Assembly: GCF_022288725.1 (NCBI RefSeq)
Contig: NZ_JAKNTA010000018.1
Span: 1 to 64,000, forward strand
Direction: 5' to 3'
Length of the DNA: 64,000 nt
DNA from: Kitasatospora sp. A2-31
GTDB taxonomy: Bacteria; Actinomycetota; Actinomycetes; Streptomycetales; Streptomycetaceae
Each line of letters opens with the position of its first letter. Position 1 is the stretch's first letter. Under the pieces are notes generated by a model. It was not told the DNA's origin, searched no databases, and saw nothing but the letters and a program-made list of their open reading frames with translations. A program made the translations under genes and the position numbers. Below, piece by piece: positions 53,590-60,108 of this stretch.

Positions 53590-54038
53590 CAGGCCACCGC
53601 CCCGACGAGCGTGTGCGCGCCCGGGTAGGTGTATCCGGGGTCGGGGTGGTTTGTGGCTGCTGCAGCAGCCGCTGCTCGACGGAATGCCTGTTGCCTGGCC
53701 TCGTATGCCGCTTCGATCGCGTCGAGTTCACGACGCCAGGCGTCCTGGTCGATGTATGGGCGGACCAAGGTGCCGGCCGGGGGTTCGTCGAGGTGCGGGC
53801 ACGCCATGAGTTCCGTCGGGGCCGCAACGAGGTGCGGGTCGAGGATTGTCCGCGGTCGACTGTTCAGGTCGACGCCAGATGGGTGGATCGGTTCGGGAGC
53901 GGCGGCCGGCGGGGTGAGCCACGCGAGGGCGGTTTCCCGCAGAGCGGTGCGGCGCTGTGGGCGGCGGGCGCGGCGGCCGGTGCCGGGGGCGAGCAAGGTT
54001 CGAGCTTGGCTGAGCAGCCAGCCGATAATCTGATGCAT
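53589..54038 (-). CDS. Phage/mobile-element accessory protein, unknown
   Basis: 149 residues starting MHQIIGWLLSQARTLLAPGT, with an N-terminal hydrophobic helix, a basic stretch (GRRARRPQRRTALRETALAW), and a C-terminal Ala-rich helix (RRELDAIEAAYEARQQAFRR). Similar short proteins occur beside GntR genes in actinobacterial integrative elements. GTGGAGC lies about 6 nt before the ATG. Function unknown; perhaps membrane-associated. Confidence 0.65.
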   Translation of the reverse strand: MHQIIGWLLSQARTLLAPGTGRRARRPQRRTALRETALAWLTPPAAAPEPIHPSGVDLNSRPRTILDPHLVAAPTELMACPHLDEPPAGTLVRPYIDQDAWRRELDAIEAAYEARQQAFRRAAAAAAATNHPDPGYTYPGAHTLVGAVA

Positions 54039-54064
54039 GTCTTAGCTCCACGAAGCTAGGGCCG

Positions 54065-54101
54065 GACCCCCGGCGGTGCCAGCCGTCCGGGGGTCTTTTT
54101 T
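54065..54101 (+). terminator. Intrinsic terminator with a T6 tail on the + strand
   Basis: GACCCCCGG and CCGGGGGTC flank a 13-nt loop and are followed by six T on the + strand. It lies in the leader of a minus-strand operon, so it implies transcription on the + strand through 53.6-54.06 kb, perhaps an antisense RNA. Confidence 0.65.
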
Positions 54102-54123
54102 GTGCTTCGACGGTAGTAGCCAC

Positions 54124-54183
54124 TCGTCTAACTTGTCTAGGTCGTCTGCTTGTCTAAGTGGATGGCGGATTCGGTGTTGTCTA
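54124..54183. repeat. Array of five TTGTCTA-like heptamers before the GntR gene
   Basis: TCGTCTA (54124), TTGTCTA (54133), TCGTCTG (54142), TTGTCTA (54150) and TTGTCTA (54177) are direct repeats, the first four 8-9 bp apart. They span the GntR promoter and the region facing the minus-strand operon. Likely the operator of this GntR. Confidence 0.7.
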
Positions 54184-54193
54184 CGCTCGGCGC

Positions 54194-54448
54194 ATGCCTG
54201 AGAGCCCGGATGCCCCCTACAAGCCGACCGCCCCGTATATGCGGATCGTCGCCGTGCTGTCCGAGGAAATCCGGACGGGGAAGTACGCACCGGGCGAGCG
54301 GATTCCGTCTGAGCACGAGCTGTGCGCACGATTCGGGGTGGCACGTGAGACAGCTCGGCGAGCCGTAGCGACGATGCGCGAGCGTGGACTCGTCAAGACG
54401 GAATGGGGCCGCGGATCTCGCGTGGTCGCGCCGACTGACGAAGACTGA
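54194..54448 (+). CDS. Minimal GntR-family repressor
   Basis: 84 residues, made up of little more than a GntR winged helix: YMRIVAVLSEEIRTGKYAPG, RIPSEHELCARFGVARETAR and the wing EWGRGSRVV. The effector-binding domain usual in this family is absent. TACGCT lies about 6 nt before the ATG, suggesting a leaderless mRNA. KorSA-like GntR repressors control mobile elements in Streptomyces. It ends at a bidirectional hairpin. Confidence 0.85.
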   Translation: MPESPDAPYKPTAPYMRIVAVLSEEIRTGKYAPGERIPSEHELCARFGVARETARRAVATMRERGLVKTEWGRGSRVVAPTDED

Positions 54449-54450
54449 GA

Positions 54451-54480
54451 GGCCCCGCCCTGGTGGGGCCGGGCGGGGCC
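54451..54480. terminator. 10-bp hairpin between the GntR and JmjC genes
   Basis: GGCCCCGCCC and GGGCGGGGCC flank a 10-nt loop between two convergent genes. Confidence 0.8.
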
Positions 54481-54496
54481 GTCGGTCAGCACATCC

Positions 54497-55369
54497 TCAG
54501 GTCAGTAGGGGACTGACGGTCCCGGCCGCGTCGCCCATGTCGGCATGGGCAAGGCGCGCGACCAACTGATCGCGAACGTCCTGCAGGGTTCGAGGAAGGG
54601 CCGTGTCCTGCAGAGCGGCGGGGGCGAGCCCGGCGCGGAAGGCAGCATCCGGCAGAAGCGTCTCAACTAGCGCCCGCGCGAGATCCAGACGGGTTCGCTC
54701 CCGAAGAGCGAAGGTCAGATGGAAGCTGGTGGCGTCACCGGTGGCGTACGGGCTGTGCACCCACCCGCGGGGCAGTACGAGCGTGTCGCCCGGTTCGAGT
54801 GTGAATTCGACGTTGGGACCGGTGCTCTCCCAACGCTCTTGCATCTCCGGCGTCCACGTGGCCGGTGAAGTGAGGTATCGCGCGGTGGGCAGCTCGACCT
54901 CGGGGCGCCAGATGGGCCAGACCTTCTGGCCGTGCATCTGCGTGACGACCGCGGTGAACTGGTCCCAGTGATGACGGAGCCCCTGTTTCCCCGGCGGCGT
55001 GATGATCGCAGAGACGTACAGGGAGTACCGGGTTTCGGCCTGGATGGCCTCGCAGAGCTCGGCGAGGTACGGCACGGCGCGCTGAATCTCGCGAAGGTTG
55101 ATCGTGTGCCCGTCGTTGAAGAGTCCGCGGAGCTTGCCGGGGGTCATCTCCCCGCGATCGGAGAATCGCCCGGGGTGCACGGCGCGGCCATCCTTCACCG
55201 CGGCGGTGTACGCGGGAATCAGCAGCCCGCGATCGATGTGGGTATCCATCAGTCCGAGCGTGATCTGACGGTCCAGCTCGGCATCCTTGCGGCGGTAGAG
55301 CTTGGGCTCGGTGGGGCATTCGGCGAGCAGAGACTCGGCGTGCTGCCCGAGCAGCTCCGAGAGCGACAT
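54497..55369 (-). CDS. JmjC/cupin Fe(II)-2-oxoglutarate-type oxygenase
   Basis: 290 residues from the ATG at 55369 with AAAGGAG about 9 nt upstream. The cupin core has the facial triad: H134-W-D136 in RHHWDQF and His205 in RGWVHSP, with a conserved EPGDTLVLPRGW turn. It resembles the Cupin_4/ribosomal-oxygenase (RoxA-like) group, which hydroxylate protein side chains. The first 100 residues and the last 70 are helical extensions. It lies 14 nt downstream of the unknown 158-residue gene, so they are co-transcribed. Its substrate is probably a protein made nearby or a phage/host target. Confidence 0.82.
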   Translation of the reverse strand: MSLSELLGQHAESLLAECPTEPKLYRRKDAELDRQITLGLMDTHIDRGLLIPAYTAAVKDGRAVHPGRFSDRGEMTPGKLRGLFNDGHTINLREIQRAVPYLAELCEAIQAETRYSLYVSAIITPPGKQGLRHHWDQFTAVVTQMHGQKVWPIWRPEVELPTARYLTSPATWTPEMQERWESTGPNVEFTLEPGDTLVLPRGWVHSPYATGDATSFHLTFALRERTRLDLARALVETLLPDAAFRAGLAPAALQDTALPRTLQDVRDQLVARLAHADMGDAAGTVSPLLT

Positions 55370-55383
55370 CGAACAGTCTCCTT

Positions 55384-55860
55384 TCACAGCCCGAGCGGGC
55401 ACGTGATCTCGGGGAGGTGGCGATTCGGGCAGGCAATGACCGCGTAGCTGATCATCCGGTCGCCGGGCACGTAGTAGGACCACACGACGTCGACACCGTT
55501 GGTGATGTCCGTGCGCGCGTGGTGGGCCCGGGCATCGAGGCCAGCGTCGACCGCGCCCCCGTCGGGACGCCGAGCGGGCGGGTTCGCCTGGTAGGTCGTC
55601 ACAAGCCAGCGAAGGGCCGGCTCTGCCTCCTTCCACGTGTTGTCGGCGAGTTCGGCGGGTCGACGCAGCAGGTAGTGCCCCGTGCGCAGGGGCGGAATGG
55701 CTCGTCGTTCGAACGGAGTGAAGGCGTTCGGGTCCGGCGCCTTCTGCGACTTGAGCCACTCGGGGTCGATCGGGTTCGGCCGGCGCAGGTATTCCGTGTG
55801 GTACTGGGCGTTCGTGCCGATCCAGGGCCCGTACCCGTGCCAGTGGCCAGAGAAGTCCAC
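55384..55860 (-). CDS. Unknown protein of the JmjC/DUF397 cassette
   Basis: 158 residues from a GTG with TTGGAGG about 7 nt upstream. It is rich in aromatic residues, MDFSGHWHGYGPWIGTNAQY at the start and a C-terminal segment VVWSYYVPGDRMISYAVIAC with one Cys there and another near the end (ITCP). No membrane segment or known domain. Its placement between DUF397 and the JmjC gene suggests a shared task. Confidence 0.75.
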   Translation of the reverse strand: MDFSGHWHGYGPWIGTNAQYHTEYLRRPNPIDPEWLKSQKAPDPNAFTPFERRAIPPLRTGHYLLRRPAELADNTWKEAEPALRWLVTTYQANPPARRPDGGAVDAGLDARAHHARTDITNGVDVVWSYYVPGDRMISYAVIACPNRHLPEITCPLGL

Positions 55861-55877
55861 GGGTTATCCTCCAATGA

Positions 55878-55918
55878 GGAGGTGCCCGCCCCAAGTTGGA
55901 TTTGGGGCGGGCACCTCC
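55878..55918 (-). terminator. Perfect 17-bp hairpin between the DUF397 gene and the 158-residue gene
   Basis: GGAGGTGCCCGCCCCAA and its exact complement flank a 7-nt loop, 29 bp past the DUF397 stop and 18 bp before the GTG of the next gene. It would reduce expression of the two downstream genes, or act as an attenuator, since the ribosome site follows at once. Confidence 0.8.
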
Positions 55919-55946
55919 GTGTTCATGGGTGCGTCAGCCTAGGGCG

Positions 55947-56186
55947 TCAGGCCGCGAGCCCCCGGCTGGCGACCCACCCGACGGCGAACGCGTCGAGCTC
56001 GGCGGTGGTGAACCGCAGCTCGCGGCCCTCCCCCTCCTTCTTGCTGTCGCGCATGGCGAACCCGTCCGCGACGCCGGAGAGCGGGGCGATCGCGACACAG
56101 GTCTCGCTCTCGCTCTCCAGGTTGCCGCCGCACTGCCGCTCGAACAGACCGGAGGTGACCTCCGGCAGCTCGTACAGGTTGGACAT
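55947..56186 (-). CDS. DUF397-family protein, divergent
   Basis: 79 residues from an ATG with GGAGGG upstream. It matches DUF397 in order: CGGN...SETCVAIA (for GGNCVEVA), then AMRDSKKEGEGRELRFTTAEL (VRDSKDPxGPxLxFT) and a terminal helix with W. DUF397 proteins usually partner Scr1-type regulators. Here no Scr1 gene is adjacent; a JmjC oxygenase and an unknown gene follow. The two Cys in the first half are conserved in this form. Confidence 0.82.
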   Translation of the reverse strand: MSNLYELPEVTSGLFERQCGGNLESESETCVAIAPLSGVADGFAMRDSKKEGEGRELRFTTAELDAFAVGWVASRGLAA

Positions 56187-56352
56187 TTTCCCTCCAACGT
56201 GGTTGGTGCACAGGACCGTTCGGCCGGTCAGCCGAACGTGTGGCGGCGTAACGTGTTGCGCCGCCGACCGCCCGCACTGCCGCTTTCGCGACAGCCGCAG
56301 ACGGAGCCATGGGGAGCGGGATTCCCCCGCCCTTGCGTGGCCGGTGCGCCTC

Positions 56353-56607
56353 CTATGGGGTGGCGTTCCCGGTCGCTCGGTGTCGCTTCCAGCGCAGTCG
56401 CTGAGCCTCGGACCGGCCCCGGATGCGCACGCCCCACCGCTGCAGGCGTATGCGCAGCCAATCGTCGGACCGGCCGATCTGCTGGGAGAGCGCTTCCATG
56501 GTGGTGCCGCCCTGGTAGCGCGCGATCAACTGGACGCGTTCAGTGCGCGTCGGCTCACGATCGGGCGGAAGCGGCTCCAACGGGGGTCCGATGGGGTGGG
56601 ATGTCAT
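56353..56607 (-). CDS. Small helix-turn-helix protein
   Basis: 84 residues. The segment RTERVQLIARYQGGTTMEAL, followed by QQIGRSDDWLRIRLQRWGVR, has the pattern of a resolvase/sigma-like HTH. No ribosome site is evident before the ATG, and TAGTCAT about 20 nt upstream may be a -10. It is probably a phage-encoded DNA-binding protein. The 5' side is a non-coding stem-loop-rich region. Confidence 0.7.
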   Translation of the reverse strand: MTSHPIGPPLEPLPPDREPTRTERVQLIARYQGGTTMEALSQQIGRSDDWLRIRLQRWGVRIRGRSEAQRLRWKRHRATGNATP

Positions 56608-56645
56608 GGGGAGTAGTCCAGATGACTAGGTGGCCTGAGCGAGTG

Positions 56646-56835
56646 CCCCCTCGCCCGGTCGTCCATGCCGTCCACTGTCATGTCACCGGGGCGAGGGGGA
56701 TGGTGCACCCCATCGGCCGCGCAAGCGGCCGGTGGCTGGTCCCGCCCCACGGGTGGCCTGTCACGCGACGAGTGGGGCGGGTGATCAAGGGGTGTCCCTG
56801 CCGGCCGGGGTTCCCGACCGATGGCCGACAGGGAC
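56646..56835. ncRNA. Run of four stem-loops, candidate structured RNA
   Basis: Exact stems: CCCCCTCGCC/GGCGAGGGGG (56646-56655, 56690-56699); CGGCCGC-GCAA-GCGGCCG with a GNRA loop (56714-56731); CCCGCCCCAC/GTGGGGCGGG (56741-56750, 56772-56781); GTCCCTG/CAGGGAC (56794-56800, 56829-56835). There is no credible ORF in 56608-57078. Strand of transcription is unknown. Confidence 0.45.
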
Positions 56836-57078
56836 GTGCGCTCCGTGAAGGACCCTAGAGACTCCGGAGCGCGTTCCAGTGCTGCGCCAACCTTGGGCGC
56901 GCGCTGGAAGATTTGCCGCCCGCTGTGCGGGAAGCGGGCGGCGGTCGCACACGCGTCAGGCAGAGGTGTGTGCGGCGTCCGGAAGGGCTGAGCACCGGGG
57001 AGGCTGCCCGGACCGGACGGTGTTGGCTCCGGCCTGCGGGCCGGTGCCGGTAGGTCCGCTGTGTGACGGAGCACGACG

Positions 57079-57534
57079 TCACGCAGCGGAAGCCGGGGGC
57101 GGGAGGTTGGAGCGGTTGAGCGCGAGGGCGCCCTCGGCGGTGCGCGGCTGCACCGTGTCGACGAGCGGGCGGTGCGGGTCCGCCGTCGTGCGGGCAGGCG
57201 GACGCTCGATGAACCGGTGATCGGTCTCCCACTCGCATCCGCCCGTTTCCGGGCGTAGGTGAACCGTACGACCCACCCGCTCCATCACCACCCCGAGTCG
57301 ACCGGTCAGCACGTCGTAAACGAGTTCGCCGCGCGGCGCGTCGTAGGGGTTGGCGAGAGGCTTGTGCGCAGTCTTGCTCGGGTCACCGTTCGAGAACATC
57401 GGAGCCAGAGCGACGAGGTCGGCGACGGGTGCTCCGGTGCTGCACCGGCCGCAGGTGCACGGCCTCATGTGTCGATCTTCCACCACCGGCAAGTGCCCGG
57501 GGGTGCCCGGTCCCAAAGTCTGATGATCCGTCAT
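57079..57534 (-). CDS. Mobile-element-associated protein with CTCGRC motif
   Basis: 151 residues from an ATG with GGAG about 10 nt upstream. A Cys pair (RPCTCGRC) lies near residue 26 and may hold a metal, followed by a conserved small beta domain GELVYDVLTGRLGVVMERVG, HLRPETGGCEWETD. Such proteins sit beside Scr1-type genes in Streptomyces chromosomes and mobile elements; function unknown. It is divergent from the Scr1 regulator. Confidence 0.75.
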   Translation of the reverse strand: MTDHQTLGPGTPGHLPVVEDRHMRPCTCGRCSTGAPVADLVALAPMFSNGDPSKTAHKPLANPYDAPRGELVYDVLTGRLGVVMERVGRTVHLRPETGGCEWETDHRFIERPPARTTADPHRPLVDTVQPRTAEGALALNRSNLPPPASAA

Positions 57535-57625
57535 GAATGCGTCTCCGTTGGTGCTTGTGTCGCTCCGTACGTCCTCGCTGTGTTCTAAGGATCGTCCTCT
57601 GGCGCTACGCTCACCAGGAGTCGAG

Positions 57626-57648
57626 CTATAACACCCGGAGAGTTATAG
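57626..57648. promoter_or_regulatory. Inverted repeat before the Scr1 regulator gene
   Basis: CTATAAC and GTTATAG are separated by 9 bp, one helical turn between arm centres and a half, and end 11 bp before the GTG. It sits in the divergent promoter and is probably the autoregulatory operator of the Scr1 regulator. Confidence 0.7.
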
Positions 57649-57659
57649 GAGCTGGTCGC

Positions 57660-58478
57660 GTGACCGTCGAGACTGACGCGCCGGACCCAACTTCGTCGCT
57701 GCTGGCCTTCTTTGGCTCGGAGATCCTTCGGCTCCGGACTGAACGAGGCTGGTCTCAGGGCGCGTTGGCCAAGGAGGCGCACACCACGCAGGCCATGATC
57801 AGCTATCTGGAGTCAGCAAAGCGCGTGCCCACTGACGATCTCGTTCGAGATCTCGACGCGGTGTTCGAGACGGGTGGCCACCTTGGCAGGCTGCTGCCGT
57901 TGGTGCTGCGCTACGCCTACCCCTCGTGGTTCCTTCCGTATGTCCAGCTGGAGCACGACTCAAAGTCCATGCGGGTGTTCGAGAGTCAGATCGTTCCGGG
58001 ATTGCTGCAGACGGAGGGGTATGCGCGCGCGATGCTCGCTGCTGTGCGGCCGGACAACCTTGATGACCTAGTGGCGGCGAGGATGTCTCGGCAAGCGCTG
58101 TTCGAGCGGAAGGTTCCGCCGCATACCTGGTTCGTGGTCGACGAGCAGGCGCTGCTCCGCACCATAGGTGGGCCGCTGATCATGATCGAGCAGTTGGAAC
58201 GACTTCTCGACGCTGGACAACAGCCGCGGACGGTCATTCAGGTAGTGCCGGCGAGCGTCGTTGCTCACCCGGGACTCGCCGGACCGTTCACGGTCATGTC
58301 GTTCGATGAACAGCCCGATGTCCTCTACGTTGACGGCTTCTCGCAAGGGCGTTTGGCGCTCGAATCTAACGAGGTCATCGAGGCGGGGCGCGCCTATGAT
58401 CTGCTCAGGGCTGTTGCCCTGTCGCCGGAGGCGTCGGCCGAGCTGATCGGCGCGCGAGTGGAGGAACTGAAGCAATGA
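57660..58478 (+). CDS. Scr1-family XRE regulator with DUF5753
   Basis: 272 residues from a GTG with AGGAG 7 nt upstream. The N-terminal HTH is LRTERGWSQGALAKEAHTTQ, then AMISYLESAKRVP. The DUF5753 (Scr1-type) domain follows from about 85 with the diagnostic FESQIVPGLLQTEGYARAML and VVDEQALLRTIGG. Such regulators pair with DUF397 proteins in the abaA- and whiJ-like loci, and act in development or as toxin-antitoxin-like pairs. Codon use is AT-richer than the host core, fitting a mobile origin. It overlaps the DUF397 gene by 4 nt. Confidence 0.9.
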   Translation: MTVETDAPDPTSSLLAFFGSEILRLRTERGWSQGALAKEAHTTQAMISYLESAKRVPTDDLVRDLDAVFETGGHLGRLLPLVLRYAYPSWFLPYVQLEHDSKSMRVFESQIVPGLLQTEGYARAMLAAVRPDNLDDLVAARMSRQALFERKVPPHTWFVVDEQALLRTIGGPLIMIEQLERLLDAGQQPRTVIQVVPASVVAHPGLAGPFTVMSFDEQPDVLYVDGFSQGRLALESNEVIEAGRAYDLLRAVALSPEASAELIGARVEELKQ

Positions 58479-58684
58479 ACAGGGCGAGTGACCTTGATGT
58501 GACGTGGAGGAAGAGCCGTCACAGCACGAACGGCGGGAACTGCATCGAGGTGGGCGACGGAATGCCGGGCGCCGTGCCTGTGCGTGACTCCAAGGACCCG
58601 CACGGACCTGCCCTAACGTTTCCGGCGAGTGCCTGGCGTTCCTTCGTCGTCGCCGTCCGGGCCGGAGACTTCGACACCGAGTAG
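58475..58684 (+). CDS. DUF397-family partner of the Scr1 regulator
   Basis: 69 residues with all DUF397 landmarks: WRKSRHSTNGGNCIEVGDG, VPVRDSKDPHGPALTFPASA, W, and a terminal helix. Its ATG overlaps the Scr1 stop (ATGA). It probably binds and modulates the regulator. A 19-bp hairpin terminates the pair. Confidence 0.9.
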   Translation: MNRASDLDVTWRKSRHSTNGGNCIEVGDGMPGAVPVRDSKDPHGPALTFPASAWRSFVVAVRAGDFDTE

Positions 58685-58703
58685 TTCATCCCCCAACGCA
58701 GAA

Positions 58704-58746
58704 AGCGCCCCCTTGTACCGGCACGTAGCCGGTGCAAGGGGGCGCT
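58704..58746. terminator. 19-bp hairpin between DUF397 and the phage lysE
   Basis: AGCGCCCCCTTG-T-ACCGGC pairs with GCCGGT-G-CAAGGGGGCGCT (one T-G pair) around ACGTA, between two convergent genes. Confidence 0.85.
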
Positions 58747-58754
58747 GTGCTGAT

Positions 58755-59414
58755 CTAGGCAGCGGAAGAGATGGCGAGCTTGGCGGCGAAGCCGGCGAAC
58801 AGCGCGGCGACGCCCGTGGTGAGGCTGGCGGACAGGCGCTTGCGGCGGCGGAACGCTGCCGAGAGGGAGGTGCCGGCGAAGATCAGCGCCGACAGGTACA
58901 GGAAGCTGAACGCTTGCAGGATGCCCCCGAGCACGCCGAACGAGAGGATCGGCAGGCCGTAGGACGGGTCAACGAATTGTGTGAAGAACGACAGAAGGAA
59001 CAAGATCGCCTTGGGGTTCAGCAGGCTGATCACCAGCGCCCGCCGGAACGGCCGCTCGCTCGGCTCCTCAGCAGCAGCTGCCGGGGCCGTTGACTCGTCG
59101 GTGGTGTGGCGCTGGCGCCAGAGCTGACGGGCGGCGCGCAGCATGCCAATGCCGATCCACAGCAGGTAGGCAGCGCCGCCGAACTTAACGACAGCGAAGA
59201 CTGCCGGGTTGGCCTTGAGCAGCGACGAAGCGCCCATCGACGTAAGGCTGATCAACGTCAGGTCCCCGACGAAGACACCGGCCGCAGCCTTGTAGCCGGT
59301 GCGGACACCCTTGCGGGCGGCCACAGACAGGACATAGAGGGAGTTCGGACCAGGTAGCAGGACGATGACGAGCGCGCCTATGACGTAGGCAGGCAGATCG
59401 GTGACCCCGAGCAT
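58755..59414 (-). CDS. Intact LysE/RhtB-family amino-acid exporter carried by the prophage
   Basis: 219 residues, six-helix LysE/RhtB exporter with GPNSLYVLSVAARKGVRTGY and the full C-terminal half (FFTQFVDPSYGLPILSFGVL). Over the first 142 residues it closely resembles the truncated host gene at 52761 (identity high by eye). It exports amino acids such as Leu, Thr or Lys; the substrate is not predictable. AAGGT lies about 10 nt before the ATG. It sits beyond the lysis genes, in the usual place for phage cargo. Confidence 0.9.
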   Translation of the reverse strand: MLGVTDLPAYVIGALVIVLLPGPNSLYVLSVAARKGVRTGYKAAAGVFVGDLTLISLTSMGASSLLKANPAVFAVVKFGGAAYLLWIGIGMLRAARQLWRQRHTTDESTAPAAAAEEPSERPFRRALVISLLNPKAILFLLSFFTQFVDPSYGLPILSFGVLGGILQAFSFLYLSALIFAGTSLSAAFRRRKRLSASLTTGVAALFAGFAAKLAISSAA

Positions 59415-59502
59415 TGGCAGAGACCTTCGTGTGGGAGAGGGGCTGCCATCGTACGGGCGCCCCTCGAATGGCCCGGAGGTCGGGACGGGGACGCTGTGCT
59501 GT

Positions 59503-59832
59503 CTACGGGGGGTCGAGGTGGGCGGTGCGCTGGTCGACGCGGTCAACGGCATCGCGCAAGCTCGCCCCGCTGTTGGGGTGCAGCTCGTGCTCGACGGCGG
59601 CGATCCGGTGCTCGATCGTGTCGAGCCTGGCCATAACGCCGGGCCGGCCGGGTACTCCGGGGCGGTCGGGAACGCCGGTCCAGTCGTCGACGACTTCCTC
59701 GACCTTGGCAGCGAGGCGGCGGACGCCGCGGGTGGCGCGCCAGATGAGGCCGAGTGCGGCAGAGAGGGTGACCACCGCGCCGGCCCACAGCAGGATGTCG
59801 TCGAGCCGGCCGGCGCCGGTGGGGTCGCTCAC
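59503..59832 (-). CDS. Phage membrane protein beside the holin (DUF2746-like)
   Basis: 109 residues from a GTG overlapping the holin stop by 4 nt. One N-terminal membrane helix (DDILLWAGAVVTLSAALGLI) is followed by a coiled-coil part (AAKVEEVVDDW, MARLDTIEHRIAAVEHEL). It fits the DUF2746-type proteins of actinophage lysis cassettes, perhaps a second holin or a spanin-like protein. Confidence 0.75.
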   Translation of the reverse strand: MSDPTGAGRLDDILLWAGAVVTLSAALGLIWRATRGVRRLAAKVEEVVDDWTGVPDRPGVPGRPGVMARLDTIEHRIAAVEHELHPNSGASLRDAVDRVDQRTAHLDPP

Positions 59833-60056
59833 TCGGTGGTGTCTCCCTTCGGGGTGCGCAGCCACGCGGGCAGCAGCTGCTCGACGACGGGCAGGGCCAT
59901 CACGCGGGTGACGGCTCCGGCGACGGTGAGCGCCACCGCGATGCCGGGCAGTGTCTCGGGGATGCCGGCGGTGGAGACGAGCAGGGGGAGTGCGGCGAGT
60001 AGGCCGAGCAGGGCCTGCAGGCCGGTGCGGATGGTGCGGCGGGTGGCGTCGGTCAA
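59829..60056 (-). CDS. Phage holin
   Basis: 75 residues with two membrane helices (about 12-32 and 38-56) and short polar ends. Position directly after the endolysin and coupling to the next membrane protein identify it as a holin. It would form the pore that lets the endolysin reach the cell wall. Confidence 0.75.
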   Translation of the reverse strand: MTDATRRTIRTGLQALLGLLAALPLLVSTAGIPETLPGIAVALTVAGAVTRVMALPVVEQLLPAWLRTPKGDTTE

Positions 60057-60108
60057 GGGGGTGCCTCCTGTTGGTGGGTGCCCGGGGCCGGCTGGCCCCG
60101 GGCGGGGG

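Noticed and set aside
55947..56186. RiPP precursor peptide for the JmjC enzyme
   Set aside because: The whole sequence aligns with DUF397 landmarks, so it is not a leader-core peptide, although it may still be a substrate.
56604..57074. 156-codon minus-strand frame over the stem-loop region
   Set aside because: Pro/Arg/Ser-rich, no ribosome site, and it runs through four stable stem-loops; treated as non-coding.
53188..58700. Integrative conjugative element rather than a phage
   Set aside because: GntR and small proteins resemble such elements, but holin, endolysin and tail genes follow on without a break.
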